A stretch of 64,000 nucleotides of DNA from Owenweeksia sp965214115 (GTDB lineage: Bacteria > Bacteroidota > Bacteroidia > Flavobacteriales > Schleiferiaceae), in the NCBI GenBank assembly GCA_965214115.1, contig CBDCAU010000003.1, positions 248,001 to 312,000 of the forward strand. Direction: 5' to 3'. Position 1 is the stretch's first letter. Every line of letters starts with the position of its first letter. Made by a program: the position numbers and the translations under genes. The notes under the pieces are model-generated. The model did not search any database. It saw nothing but the letters and a program-made list of their open reading frames with translations, and was not told the DNA's origin. Of this stretch, positions 1 to 9,097 are shown piece by piece.

Positions 1-1
1 G

Positions 2-97
2 GGCTGTGCCAATTATATTGAAAACGAGGTAGAACTGCGCATCACAAAATCGCTGGATCAGCGGTTTTTCTCTCTTTTAGAAAATTTGGGACGATGA
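2..97 (+). CDS. 3' end of an unidentified gene (partial)
   Basis: An open frame enters from the left edge and gives 31 residues before a TGA at 95-97. The tail (GCANYIENEVELR... ending LLENLGR) is too short for me to assign a family. The TGA overlaps the ATG of the next gene as ATGA, so the two are probably translationally coupled and in one operon. The body of the gene lies outside the window. Confidence 0.55.
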   Translation, partial: GCANYIENEVELRITKSLDQRFFSLLENLGR

Positions 98-558
98 AAG
101 AGGGAAATGATGATTTTGGGAAAAAGGATTTCCAAAAAGCCGATACCGATAAAGACGAAAAAAGTGATTCGGAAACCAAATCTCCTGAAGCCGAAATCTT
201 AGAAGATCTGCCACCGGAAATTCGCGAAATAGTCCGCACGGGTATTTCAATGCAACGAATTTCTGGGCCACTCCCCAATCCGCTCTTATCCAAAATCAAT
301 GAAAAACACATTGACAAAATTTTGGAACTGGCTGAAAATGAAGACAGGAATTCTTATAAAGACGCGCAATCTTCCAAAAAATACGGGCTTTTTTACTTCT
401 TGATAATTATAGGATTATTTATATTTATCACCCTTTATTTGGCCAAAGAAGACAAAGCATTGTTTACTGATATTATCAAAATTGTGGTTTCTTTGGCTGG
501 AGGCTTTGGCGGTGGATATGGTTATAAGGCTTATTTGGACAGCAAAAAAAGGAATTAA
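94..558 (+). CDS. DUF2335-type small membrane protein
   Basis: This is a 154-residue protein. The first ~45 residues are charged and low in complexity (many K, D and E). They are followed by the core seen in DUF2335 proteins: a SGPLPNP segment (residues ~58-64), an ILELAENE helix (~75-83), and a C-terminal membrane pair with one long hydrophobic helix (~98-117) and a glycine-rich segment (GGFGGGYGY, ~137-145). The family is scattered in accessory DNA and its function is unknown to me. The start is fixed by the ATGA overlap with the preceding gene, and two terminator-like hairpins follow, so this is the last gene of its operon. The family call rests on motif memory. Confidence 0.65.
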   Translation: MKEGNDDFGKKDFQKADTDKDEKSDSETKSPEAEILEDLPPEIREIVRTGISMQRISGPLPNPLLSKINEKHIDKILELAENEDRNSYKDAQSSKKYGLFYFLIIIGLFIFITLYLAKEDKALFTDIIKIVVSLAGGFGGGYGYKAYLDSKKRN

Positions 559-590
559 CAATTTTCGACCGCCTCGGAAAATTGTTTTTA
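559..590 (+). terminator. Rho-independent terminator after the DUF2335 gene
   Basis: The arms CAATTTTC (559-566) and GAAAATTG (577-584) pair across a short loop and are followed by TTTTTA. The hairpin starts directly after the stop codon. Confidence 0.7.
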
Positions 591-603
591 CAATAATCTT
601 TCA

Positions 604-636
604 AAACCGATTCTATAAAAAGGGTCGGTTTTTTTG
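604..636 (+). terminator. Second hairpin-plus-T-run terminator
   Basis: AAACCGA (604-610) pairs with TCGGTTT (625-631), followed by a run of T. It stands in tandem with the hairpin at 559-590 and lies just before the glycosyltransferase start. Confidence 0.6.
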
Positions 637-657
637 TGAGAACCAAGTTCCTAAAAT

Positions 658-2085
658 TTGAAACAACTCCCATTTTGGCTTTTCACGGCGGCGGTTTTCA
701 CGCTCTTGATTCTGCCCGCCTTGCTGCAAGACGGTATGTTTATGGACGGCCAGCAATACGCCATCGTGGCGCGCAACTTGGCGGAGGGGCGCGGCACGTT
801 TTGGCATCCCGTCCTCAGCGATAGCTGGCTACGCGACGGCGGGTGGTATTTTTTGGAACACCCGCCGTTGGTGTACGCGCTGCAAGCCCCCTTCTTTGAA
901 ATCTTGGGGGAAAGCCGTTTTACCGAACGGATTTACAGCTTGCTGACCGCCCTGTTCACCGCTTTTCTTATTGTAAAAATATGGCGGCTGGCCGTGCCAA
1001 AATGGGCGTCAACCCGCGCGCTGGGCTGGCTGCCGGTTTTATTTTGGATTATTGTGCCCACCTGTTTTTGGTCGTTCCAAAACAATATGTTGGAAAACAC
1101 GATGGGCATTTTTATTCTCCTCGCCGCGTATTTTGGTGGGAAGGCGGTTTATTTTCAAACCCATTTTTACCGCAACCTTTTTCTCGCGGGGCTGGCGGTT
1201 TTTCTCGCCACGCTTTCCAAGGGCGTTCCAGGGCTTTTTCCCATCGTTTTGGTCGGGATTCATTGGCTGGTTTTCCGTTCGTTTCCTTGGCGGAAGATGG
1301 TTTTTGGGACGCTCGTTTTGATGGCCGTGCCCGCTGCTTGCTACGCGCTTTTGATGCTGTGGCCACCCGCCAGCGACAGTCTCACCTTCGTTTTTGCCCG
1401 CCGCCTTTTCGGCCGCATCACCGATGAACCCATCGTGGGCAATCACTTTTACATCTTGGGACGCTTGGTCGCTGAGTTGGCCGTGCCGCTGCTCCTCGCG
1501 GGGCTTTTGTTATTAATTTGTAAACGAAAAAATACCACCGCGCCACCCTCCTTTTCCCATAAAAAACACACGCTCTTTTTCGCCTTGTTGGGATTGGCGG
1601 GTTCGCTGCCGGTGATGCTCACGCCCGTGCAAAAAACGTTTTACATCACCGCCGCCTTTCCGTTTTTTGCCTTGGCAATTGCTTTTTGGGTAGGCCCTGT
1701 TCTACAAATCGCGATGAATCGCTTAGAAATTCAAGGCCGCACATTCCAAATTTTCAAAGCGGTGAGTGCCGCGCTTTTGGTGGCCGCACTAATTTTTTCA
1801 TTTTGGATGAAAGACCAGCCCGGCCGTGATGCCCAAAAACTGGAAGACGTTTACGCTTTGGGCAAAATTATTCCTGAAAAAGCTACCGTGGCGGCCGAAC
1901 AGAACGTTTATTTTGACTGGGCTTTCCAGTTTTATTTGCTGAGGTATTTCCATATTGAAATGGACGGCGCAGATAGTGGTCGCAAGTTTTATTTAAAGAA
2001 AAAAGGGGGAAGGGGCGAAAAAAAGGGCTATGAAAAAGTGCCGCTGGATTTGAATGGATTTGAACTTTGGGAGCAGCGGAATTAG
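658..2085 (+). CDS. Polytopic glycosyltransferase, GT39/ArnT/PMT-like
   Basis: This is a 475-residue integral membrane protein with about ten hydrophobic helices. After the first helix comes a periplasmic-loop motif MDGQQYAIVARNLAEG (~28-43), then EHPPLVYALQAP (~68-79). Both are typical of GT-C enzymes of the ArnT/PMT group, which move a sugar from a polyprenyl-phosphate donor to lipid or protein at the outer face of the inner membrane. The last ~90 residues form a soluble tail. The start is a TTG, chosen because it supplies the whole first helix; the next ATG would cut into it. The acceptor is unknown. The gene stands alone after two terminators, with no obvious partner, though the lipid A genes lie nearby on the other strand. 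Confidence 0.75.
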   Translation: MKQLPFWLFTAAVFTLLILPALLQDGMFMDGQQYAIVARNLAEGRGTFWHPVLSDSWLRDGGWYFLEHPPLVYALQAPFFEILGESRFTERIYSLLTALFTAFLIVKIWRLAVPKWASTRALGWLPVLFWIIVPTCFWSFQNNMLENTMGIFILLAAYFGGKAVYFQTHFYRNLFLAGLAVFLATLSKGVPGLFPIVLVGIHWLVFRSFPWRKMVFGTLVLMAVPAACYALLMLWPPASDSLTFVFARRLFGRITDEPIVGNHFYILGRLVAELAVPLLLAGLLLLICKRKNTTAPPSFSHKKHTLFFALLGLAGSLPVMLTPVQKTFYITAAFPFFALAIAFWVGPVLQIAMNRLEIQGRTFQIFKAVSAALLVAALIFSFWMKDQPGRDAQKLEDVYALGKIIPEKATVAAEQNVYFDWAFQFYLLRYFHIEMDGADSGRKFYLKKKGGRGEKKGYEKVPLDLNGFELWEQRN

Positions 2086-2188
2086 GTTATCCGCTTTTGA
2101 TAAAAAACCGCACTTTATTTTTGGTTAGTTTTGAAAGAAAAATACGGCTTAAGAAAACGGGTCGATAACGCGCAATATATTTAGCGAA

Positions 2189-2806
2189 TCACATCCCACC
2201 AACTTCCAATTTCCCCTCGCAAAAACCCATTTCATTTTCATCAAAATTACTCCCGATAATCAGCGTTCGATTTTCGATTTCTTCCTCTATCAAAGTTTGA
2301 TACCATTTTACCCCGGCCGGATCAAGATTGGAGGTAGGCTCATCCAATAGAACAACTTCCGCTTCTGCAAACAACGCCAAGCCCAGCCGCAGCCGTTGTT
2401 TCATCCCCGAGCTAAAGTTTTGGATGAGCTTGTCCGCGGCGTTTTCCAACAGGCATTTTTCTAAGATTTCGTGGGTCGAAATACCCTTTCTAAACTTCCT
2501 GAATTTCCCAAAAAAAGTTAGAAATTCGTTCGCCGATAATTCCTCGATCAATTCCAAATAAGGCCCCGCCAAAGTGATTTGAAAAGGAAGTTTTTCCTTC
2601 GCTACAATTTCATCCTTTTTTTTATAAAAAACCACACCGGAAGTGGGAGAAAGCGCGCCAAGAATAATCTTTAAAAGCGTGGATTTTCCGCTACCGTTTC
2701 CGCCAAGGATTGCGCAGCTTTTTCCCTCCTTAAAATGATGGTTGAGGTGGGAAAACACGATTTGTTTCCCAAACGTCCGCCCAAGATTTTCGAGGATGAT
2801 TTCCAT
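2189..2806 (-). CDS. Small stand-alone ABC transporter ATP-binding protein
   Basis: This 205-residue protein is a single nucleotide-binding domain. Walker A is GGNGSGKST (~34-42), the signature loop reads FSSGMKQRLRLGLAL in place of LSGGQ, and Walker B is VVLLDEPTSNLD. The usual H-loop histidine is not visible: the segment after the last strand reads IIGSNFDENE, with Asn where THD is expected. It resembles the CcmA-like single ATPases of Bacteroidota; the permease partner is not encoded here. It lies 137 bp downstream of lpxA on the same strand and could be co-transcribed, though hairpins lie between them. Substrate unknown. Confidence 0.75.
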   Translation of the reverse strand: MEIILENLGRTFGKQIVFSHLNHHFKEGKSCAILGGNGSGKSTLLKIILGALSPTSGVVFYKKKDEIVAKEKLPFQITLAGPYLELIEELSANEFLTFFGKFRKFRKGISTHEILEKCLLENAADKLIQNFSSGMKQRLRLGLALFAEAEVVLLDEPTSNLDPAGVKWYQTLIEEEIENRTLIIGSNFDENEMGFCEGKLEVGGM

Positions 2807-2889
2807 TAAAACCCGACTTTAATTGTGTAAAATTCCCAAGACTTAATTGGAAAAACAAAATTTCAACGCAATCTACTTGCGCTCCGTCA

Positions 2890-2940
2890 CCCCTCTCTGA
2901 AGGAGAGGGGACGGGCCTGTCCCGCCTATGCGGGAGGTGA
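2890..2940. repeat. Twin intergenic hairpins between lpxA and the ABC gene
   Basis: CCCCTCTC (2890-2897) pairs with GAGAGGGG (2903-2910), and CCCGC (2921-2925) pairs with GCGGG (2930-2934). No T-run follows on either strand, so this looks more like a dispersed palindromic repeat than a classical terminator. It starts immediately past the lpxA stop. Confidence 0.5.
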
Positions 2941-2943
2941 GGT

Positions 2944-3726
2944 TTATTCCAACCGAAACCCTTTCATAATCCCGCGCTGCGAGCCACGGATGAATTGCAG
3001 AATCTCGTCGCGCTCAGAGGTGGCGGGCATTTCCGCTTCAATCACGTCCAGCGCTTGGCTGGTGTTAAAATTCTTTTGAAAAAGGATGCGGTAAATTTCT
3101 TGGATTTCGTTGATCTTGCCGTTTTCGATGCCGCGCCGACGCAGCCCCACGGAATTAATTCCCGCATAACCCACCGGTTCGCGTGCCGCTTTTACATAAG
3201 GCGGAACGTCTTTTCGCAACAGTGAACCCCCGCCCACAAAGGCGTGCGTTCCGATTTTGGAAAATTGTTGCACCGCGCAAAGTCCACCTAAAATCGCCCA
3301 GTCGCCCATTTCCACGTGGCCGGCCATCAGGCAGCCGTTCACTATAATGCAACTTTGGCCGATTGTGCAGTCGTGCGCGATGTGCGCCGTGGCCATTATC
3401 AAAGTGCCTTTCCCGATGGTGGTTTTTCCCAGCGCCTTGGTGCCGCGGTTGATGGTCACGCATTCCCGGATTGTAACGTTGTCCTCGATGACGGCCAAAC
3501 TATCCTCACCTTCAAATTTCAAATCCTGCGGAATGGCGGAAATAACAGCCCCCGGAAAAATCCTACAATTCTTGCCAATCCGCGCGCCTTCCATTATAGT
3601 CACGTTGCTGCCTATCCAAGTGCCCTCGCCGATTTCTACGTTTTTAGAAATCGTGGCAAACGGCTCAATCACCACAGAATCAGGTACTTTGGCCGATGGA
3701 TGGATAAATGCTAACGGTTGGTTCAT
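2944..3726 (-). CDS. lpxA: UDP-N-acetylglucosamine O-acyltransferase LpxA
   Basis: LpxA performs the first step of lipid A synthesis in the cytoplasm: transfer of a 3-hydroxyacyl chain from ACP to the 3-OH of UDP-GlcNAc. The 260-residue product has the left-handed beta-helix of hexapeptide repeats over residues ~8-190 (IHPSAKVPD, IGEGTWIGSNV, IGKNCRI) and a helical C-terminus. ATAHIAHDC (~112-120) carries the catalytic histidine, and a second conserved stretch reads GHVEMGDWAILGG. Length matches the family. The start overlaps the lpxC/fabZ stop as ATGA, so it is the distal gene of the lpxD-lpxC/fabZ-lpxA operon. Confidence 0.97.
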   Translation of the reverse strand: MNQPLAFIHPSAKVPDSVVIEPFATISKNVEIGEGTWIGSNVTIMEGARIGKNCRIFPGAVISAIPQDLKFEGEDSLAVIEDNVTIRECVTINRGTKALGKTTIGKGTLIMATAHIAHDCTIGQSCIIVNGCLMAGHVEMGDWAILGGLCAVQQFSKIGTHAFVGGGSLLRKDVPPYVKAAREPVGYAGINSVGLRRRGIENGKINEIQEIYRILFQKNFNTSQALDVIEAEMPATSERDEILQFIRGSQRGIMKGFRLE

Positions 3727-5120
3727 TTGTTTTTTTCTTTTACGATTTGCGCCAGCATATCGGCTTCGCTGGCCAGTTCCCCGCGCACGTAGGTTTCGCC
3801 TTTCATATGCACCAAGCCGCGCCGGATCGGCTCAATCAACGTCATCCTAAAAATCAAAGTATCGCCGGGCACCACTTTTTTCTTGAATTTCACCCCGTCC
3901 ATTTTCAAAAAATAAGTGAGGTAATTTTCGGGATCGGACACGGAGCTGAGCGCCAAAATGCCACCGACTTGAGCCATCGCCTCCACCTGCAAAACGCCGG
4001 GCATCACCGGGGCGCCGGGAAAGTGGCCGTCAAAAAATCCTTCGTTAATCGTCACGCTTTTCGTTCCAACAACGTGATTTTCAGATAATTCAAAAATTTT
4101 ATCGACCAACAAAAACGGCGGGCGGTGCGGTAGCAATCGCATAATTCCGTTCACGTCGTGCAGCGGCTCGCTGTTCAGATCAATGTTCGGGACGTTCGGT
4201 TTTTTGGCCTGCTCTTTTATTTTTTTGGATAGGAGTTTGGCAAATTCCACATTGGAAGCGTGGCCCGGTTTGATGGCAAAAATTCGGCCTTTGATCGGCT
4301 TGCCGGCCAACGCCAAATCGCCCACCACATCTAACAATTTATGGCGCGCCGCCTCATTGGGATAGTGCAAATCGAGGTTGTCCAAAATGCCATTTTCCTT
4401 CACCGACACCTCATCTTTGTGGAAGGCTTTTTTCAATTTTTCCACCGTGTCCGGTGAAACGTCTTTATCCACATACACGATGGCGTTGTTCAAATCGCCA
4501 CCTTTGATGAGGCCGTGGTCCAAAAGCGGTTCCAGTTCGTGCAAAAAACTGAACGTCCGCGCATCGGCAATTTCATTTTTGAAATCACTAACTTTCTCCA
4601 AATGAGCATTTTGACTGCCCAAAACTTTGGTATCGTAATCCACCATCACGTCGATTTGATACGCATCGGACGGGACGGCCATCAACTCCACGCCGCCACC
4701 ATTTTTATAAATGATGGGTTCTTCCACCACAAACCAATCGCGTGCAACGTTCTGATTTTCAGTACCGCTTTCGCTCAAAATTTTCACGAACGGCTGCGCG
4801 CTGCCATCTAAAATGGGAACCTCTGGCCCATCGATCTCCAAAATGCAGTTGTCGATGTCCATCCCCACCAAGGCCGCCAAGACGTGTTCCACGGTGTTTA
4901 CGATGGCCTCGCCTTTTCCGATTGTTGTCCCGCGCGCGGTGTTCACCACGTTTTCCGCTTTCGCGGGAATGCTCGGATGTCCTTCTAAATCAATGCGTTG
5001 GAATACAAAACCCGTGTTGGGTTCGGCGGGCTTGAAGGTGAGCGTAACGGCCGCGCCGGTGTGCAGCCCCGTTCCTTTAATGCTCGTTTCCTTCTGAATC
5101 GTTCGTTGGTTTTCGCTCAT
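3723..5120 (-). CDS. lpxC/fabZ: Bifunctional LpxC deacetylase / FabZ dehydratase
   Basis: This is a 465-residue fusion. Residues ~1-300 are LpxC, the zinc deacetylase that commits UDP-3-O-acyl-GlcNAc to lipid A: it starts QRTIQKETSIKGTGLHTG, has VEHVLAAL (~77-84) with a zinc histidine, and AARHKLLDVVGDL supplies the other metal ligands. Residues ~315-465 are FabZ, the 3-hydroxyacyl-ACP dehydratase, with LPHRPPFLLVD and the catalytic GHFPGAPVMPGVLQVEAMAQ. The fusion is characteristic of Bacteroidota and couples lipid A and fatty acid synthesis, which compete for the same ACP substrate. It overlaps lpxD and lpxA by 4 bp on each side. Confidence 0.97.
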   Translation of the reverse strand: MSENQRTIQKETSIKGTGLHTGAAVTLTFKPAEPNTGFVFQRIDLEGHPSIPAKAENVVNTARGTTIGKGEAIVNTVEHVLAALVGMDIDNCILEIDGPEVPILDGSAQPFVKILSESGTENQNVARDWFVVEEPIIYKNGGGVELMAVPSDAYQIDVMVDYDTKVLGSQNAHLEKVSDFKNEIADARTFSFLHELEPLLDHGLIKGGDLNNAIVYVDKDVSPDTVEKLKKAFHKDEVSVKENGILDNLDLHYPNEAARHKLLDVVGDLALAGKPIKGRIFAIKPGHASNVEFAKLLSKKIKEQAKKPNVPNIDLNSEPLHDVNGIMRLLPHRPPFLLVDKIFELSENHVVGTKSVTINEGFFDGHFPGAPVMPGVLQVEAMAQVGGILALSSVSDPENYLTYFLKMDGVKFKKKVVPGDTLIFRMTLIEPIRRGLVHMKGETYVRGELASEADMLAQIVKEKNK

Positions 5121-6145
5121 TTTTTGAGTTCAGCAATTTCTTTTTTGAGGTCGGAAATGTCCTTAGCTATTTGGGTCAGATTTCGGAAACCGACGTAGGC
5201 GCGCTTGTACTCGCCAATCGGAAAGGCGGGTGAGCCTTGCACTATTTCATTGTCTTTCAGGTCGTTGCCGATGCCACTTTGCGCGGCGATTTTTACGCCG
5301 TCGCCAATTTTCAGATGACCGACAATTCCCACTTGGCCACCTATCATACAGTTTTTGCCAATTTTGGTTGAACCGGCGATTCCGGTCTGCGCGGCAATCA
5401 CGGTGCTTTCGCCAATTTCCACGTTGTGCGCCACTTGGATGAGATTGTCCAACTTCACGCCGCGCCTTATAATAGTGTGTCCCAAAGTCGCGCGGTCGAT
5501 GGTGGTGTTCGCGCCCACTTCCACGCCATCTTCCAAAATCACGTTACCGATTTGCGGAACTTTCTGATAATCACCGCTTTTCGGGACAAATCCAAAACCG
5601 TCGCCCCCGATGATAACGCCACTGTGTAAAGTGATTTCATTACCGATTTCACAATTGGCATAAATCCGCGCGCCGCTGAAAATCAAACAGTTGTTGCCGA
5701 TTTTCACATTATCACCGATAAAACAGCCGGGATAAATTTTGGTATTTTTTCCGATGGTGGAATTTTCGCCCACAAAAGTCAGCGCGCCGATGTAAGCGTC
5801 CTCGCCAATTTGCGCGGAATCTGATACAACCGACTGAGAATCAACGCCCTTTTTGTCGTGCTGGATTTGGTCATACATTTCCAAGAGCTTGGAAAATGCT
5901 TCGTGCGCATTTTCCACCCGCAGCAAAGTGGACTTTACGTTTTGTGCGGGTTTAAAATCTTTGGGGATGATGACGATGCTGGCCTCGGTGGAATATAAAT
6001 GCGGCTCGTAGTGCAAATTTCCCAGAAAACTGAGGCTGCCTGGCGTGCCTTCTTCGATTTTGGAGAGTGTGTTTACGGTAGCATCGGGATTGCCATCTAC
6101 CTCACCGTCAAGAAGTTCGGCTATTTGTCGGGCGGAAAAATCCAT
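5117..6145 (-). CDS. lpxD: UDP-3-O-(3-hydroxyacyl)glucosamine N-acyltransferase LpxD
   Basis: LpxD adds the second, amide-linked 3-hydroxyacyl chain in lipid A synthesis. The N-terminal uridine-binding domain (~1-100, MDFSARQIAELLDGEVDGNP) precedes a hexapeptide beta-helix (~105-290). LIQVAHNVEIGE carries the catalytic histidine. I chose the ATG at 6145 because family members begin exactly here; an open frame extends 11 codons further to 6178. The 3' end overlaps lpxC/fabZ as ATGA. The C-terminal ~25 residues form a short amphipathic helix ending KKEIAELKK. Confidence 0.95.
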   Translation of the reverse strand: MDFSARQIAELLDGEVDGNPDATVNTLSKIEEGTPGSLSFLGNLHYEPHLYSTEASIVIIPKDFKPAQNVKSTLLRVENAHEAFSKLLEMYDQIQHDKKGVDSQSVVSDSAQIGEDAYIGALTFVGENSTIGKNTKIYPGCFIGDNVKIGNNCLIFSGARIYANCEIGNEITLHSGVIIGGDGFGFVPKSGDYQKVPQIGNVILEDGVEVGANTTIDRATLGHTIIRRGVKLDNLIQVAHNVEIGESTVIAAQTGIAGSTKIGKNCMIGGQVGIVGHLKIGDGVKIAAQSGIGNDLKDNEIVQGSPAFPIGEYKRAYVGFRNLTQIAKDISDLKKEIAELKK

Positions 6146-6183
6146 TCGTGCGAATGTAGAAATTATTTGGGATTGCAAAAGGT

Positions 6184-7398
6184 TTAAATCAAGGCCTTTG
6201 GCATAAAGACGAAATGTTTTTCCACAGGTTGGGCAAGCGCCGAAAAATAGGGATGATCAGCCGCCGTATTCAAATTTGAAATTTGACCACTTTTATCCAA
6301 TAATTTGATTTGTTGGGTTTGCGATTGATAGGCGTTATTCGTTAAGGTTTTTTGAAACACAAAATAGTGCGATTCTTCTTCGGAAATATCAAATTTTTTT
6401 GCAATTTTTTCTCGATAATTTTTCATCTTATTTTTTGGCATTTTTATATCTAATATTTTAACTCCCAGTAATTTACGATTCAGAAGCATTTGACAAAGTC
6501 GTTTTAAAATCGGTTCGGAATCGCGACTCCATTCTTTAATGGCCGACATCACATCATAATCATCCAAAAGCGCGTATTTTTCTAAAATTACTTTATCATC
6601 TAATAGATGATTTCCGGAAAGGAAAAACTGCAAAGCGCTGGGAATTCTCATCTTAGTATGAAAAACCTCTTTGGCACGCTTCAATATATGTAGCAACAAA
6701 AACTCGGCGCTTAACACTGTTTTATGTAGATAAACTTGCCAATACATCAGCCGCCTTGCTACCAAGAATTTTTCCACCGAATAAATGCCCTTTCCATCGA
6801 CCACCAATTCATCATCGGCCACGTTCAGCATCGTAATCAGCCGCTCGGTATTGACTTGTCCTTCGCTCACCCCCGTATAAAAGCTATCGCGGCGGAGGTA
6901 GTCCAGCCTGTCCATATCCAATTGACTACTAATCAGTTGGTATAGAAATTTCTTGGAATATTTATTTTCAAAAATTTGAATGGCGAGGCTCAGTTTGCCA
7001 TTGAATTCTTCATTCAATGCTTTCATAAATTCCAGCGAAAGCCGTTCGTGGGAAACGTTTACGATAGAGTTTTCCAAGGCGTGGCTGAACGGGCCGTGAC
7101 CAATATCGTGCAATAAAATTGCTACCAAAACGGCCTCTCTTTCTTCATCCGAAATGATATGCTTTTTAGACGTTAAAATGCGCAATGCATTTGTCATCAA
7201 ATGCATAGCCCCGAGGGCGTGGTGAAAGCGCGTATGATAGGCGCCCGGATAAACCAAATAGGTGAGCCCAAGCTGGGAAATCCGTCTAAGTCTTTGAAAA
7301 TAAGGATGTTCGATTAAATCGAAAATAAACTCGGAGGGGATGGTAATGAAACCGTAAATCGGGTCGTTGAGTATCTTCAACTTGTTGGCGGCGCGCAA
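6184..7398 (-). CDS. HD-domain metal-dependent phosphohydrolase
   Basis: This 404-residue protein resembles dGTPase/SAMHD1-like HD proteins: DPIYGFITIP at the N-terminus, RLRRISQLG (~36-44), the metal-site residues in YHTRFHHALGAMH (~54-66), and the HD pair in LLHDIGHGPFSHALE (~93-107). DMDRLDYLRRD (~160-170) supplies the next metal aspartate. Such enzymes hydrolyse (d)NTPs or cyclic nucleotides; the substrate here is unknown. It heads the lipid A operon, 38 bp upstream of lpxD, an arrangement I remember as common in Bacteroidota. It is divergent from porX with only 47 bp between the two starts. Confidence 0.85.
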   Translation of the reverse strand: MRAANKLKILNDPIYGFITIPSEFIFDLIEHPYFQRLRRISQLGLTYLVYPGAYHTRFHHALGAMHLMTNALRILTSKKHIISDEEREAVLVAILLHDIGHGPFSHALENSIVNVSHERLSLEFMKALNEEFNGKLSLAIQIFENKYSKKFLYQLISSQLDMDRLDYLRRDSFYTGVSEGQVNTERLITMLNVADDELVVDGKGIYSVEKFLVARRLMYWQVYLHKTVLSAEFLLLHILKRAKEVFHTKMRIPSALQFFLSGNHLLDDKVILEKYALLDDYDVMSAIKEWSRDSEPILKRLCQMLLNRKLLGVKILDIKMPKNKMKNYREKIAKKFDISEEESHYFVFQKTLTNNAYQSQTQQIKLLDKSGQISNLNTAADHPYFSALAQPVEKHFVFMPKALI

Positions 7399-7445
7399 AA
7401 CCTTTTTGGAAATAATTGTTTGATAAAAAAATAGACTTCAAAAGT

Positions 7446-8999
7446 ATGGACAATATTCAAATTCTGTGGGTGGATGATGAGATTGATTTGCTGAAACCGC
7501 ACGTGATGTTTTTGGAAGAAAAAAATTACAAAGTTGATACCATCAACAATGGCGACGAGGCGCTGGAAATGGTGGACGAAAAACGCTACGATCTTATCTT
7601 CCTCGATGAAAATATGCCGGGGATGGACGGGCTGGAAACCCTGAAAAACATTAAAGAAAAACACAGTGGCATCCCCGTGGTGATGATTACCAAAAATGAG
7701 GAAGAGTCGATAATGGACGATGCCATCGGCTCGCAGATTTCCGACTATCTGCTCAAGCCGGTGAACCCGAAACAGATTTTGCTTTCCATCAAAAAAAACT
7801 TGGATACCCGCCGTTTGGTCACCGAAAAAACCACCAGCAATTACCAGCAAGAATTCCGCAAAATCGGGATGGATATGGCGATGGTAAACGATTGGGAAGG
7901 GTGGGACGAACTCTATAAGCGGTTGATTTATTGGGAGTTGGAACTCGATAAATTGGATGACGACGGTTTGAACGAGATTTTGCTTTCGCAGAAAAAAGAA
8001 GCGAATTCACAGTTTTTCAAATTCGTGGAGCGGAATTATGAAGACTGGCTGCACGATGGGGAAGATGCCCCGATGATGTCGCATAAAGTGTTTAAAGATT
8101 GGGTGAATCCATCTTTAAAAAATGGTGAGAAAGTACTGTTATTGGTAATTGACAATTTGAGGTATGACCAATGGAAGGTAATCGAACCTATCTTAGCACC
8201 TTATTTTAGTGTAGAAAAAGAGCAAAGTTTTTATAGCATTTTACCCACCGCCACGCAGTACGCCCGCAACGCGCTTTTTGCGGGATTGATGCCTTCGGAA
8301 ATCGAAAAACGCCATCCCGATAAATGGATTCACGACAATGAGGAAGAGGGGAAAAACAATTTTGAAAAAGACTTTTTGGAAGACCAGTTGCAGCGGCTCG
8401 GCCATCGTGAAATGAAATTTACCTATCATAAAATCACCAACCACAATGCGGGAAAAAAACTGGTGGACTATCTTTCGCAACATCTTGCAAATCCTTTGAC
8501 AACAGTCGTTTACAATTTTGTGGATATGTTGAGCCACGCCAAAACGGATATGAAAGTCATCAAAGAACTGGCGGACAACGACAAGGCGTACCGCTCGCTG
8601 ACGTTGAGCTGGTTTCAAAATTCTCCGCTCTTGGAAATGCTGAAAATTGCACAGGAAAAAGGCGTGAAGGTGATACTGACCACCGACCACGGCACCATCA
8701 ATGTGGCGAACCCGACCAAGCTGGTGGGGCCGCGCGATATCAGTACCAATTTGAGGTATAAAACGGGCCGCAATATGAGCTATGAAAACAAGGATGTGTA
8801 CGCGGTTAAAAATCCGGAGGATATTTTCCTGCCAAAACAGAGCATAAACGGTGAATTTGTCTTTGCCAAAGAAGACCTGTTTTTTGCCTATCCCAACAAT
8901 TACAATCATTATGTGAAATATTACACGAATACCTACCAGCATGGCGGGCTTTCGCTGGAGGAGATGATTGTGCCGTTTGTGGTGTTAGAGGCGCGGTGA
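7446..8999 (+). CDS. porX: T9SS response regulator PorX (receiver plus PglZ domain)
   Basis: PorX works with the sensor PorY to control expression of the type IX secretion machinery. The 517-residue product has an N-terminal receiver domain (ILWVDDEIDLL; phospho-acceptor Asp in IFLDENMPGMDG, ~54-65; switch Lys in YLLKPVNP), a helical linker, and a C-terminal PglZ/alkaline-phosphatase-fold domain (VIDNLRYDQW, PTATQYARNALFAGLMP with the nucleophile Thr, ILTTDHGT metal site). I chose the ATG at 7446, which gives the family's usual MDNIQILWVDDE start; the open frame begins 10 codons earlier. No porY is present in the window, so its partner lies elsewhere. Confidence 0.95.
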   Translation: MDNIQILWVDDEIDLLKPHVMFLEEKNYKVDTINNGDEALEMVDEKRYDLIFLDENMPGMDGLETLKNIKEKHSGIPVVMITKNEEESIMDDAIGSQISDYLLKPVNPKQILLSIKKNLDTRRLVTEKTTSNYQQEFRKIGMDMAMVNDWEGWDELYKRLIYWELELDKLDDDGLNEILLSQKKEANSQFFKFVERNYEDWLHDGEDAPMMSHKVFKDWVNPSLKNGEKVLLLVIDNLRYDQWKVIEPILAPYFSVEKEQSFYSILPTATQYARNALFAGLMPSEIEKRHPDKWIHDNEEEGKNNFEKDFLEDQLQRLGHREMKFTYHKITNHNAGKKLVDYLSQHLANPLTTVVYNFVDMLSHAKTDMKVIKELADNDKAYRSLTLSWFQNSPLLEMLKIAQEKGVKVILTTDHGTINVANPTKLVGPRDISTNLRYKTGRNMSYENKDVYAVKNPEDIFLPKQSINGEFVFAKEDLFFAYPNNYNHYVKYYTNTYQHGGLSLEEMIVPFVVLEAR

Positions 9000-9038
9000 T
9001 TTATGATTGATTGGTTCGACGATTGCGGATTTGGGATG

Positions 9039-9088
9039 GTAGAATCGCACGGCCGTGCGATTTTACTACCACCGCCTCGCGATTCTAC
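9039..9088. repeat. Palindromic element with ACGGCCGT core, copy 1
   Basis: A perfect 20-bp palindrome (AATCGCACGG and its complement, 9043-9062) sits inside a longer inverted repeat: GTAGAATCGC (9039-9048) pairs with GCGATTCTAC (9079-9088). It is intergenic between porX and the sulfotransferase. Related 20-bp palindromes occur at 38899-38918 and 56363-56382. No T-run follows. Confidence 0.8.
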
Positions 9089-9097
9089 ATTTGCAAA

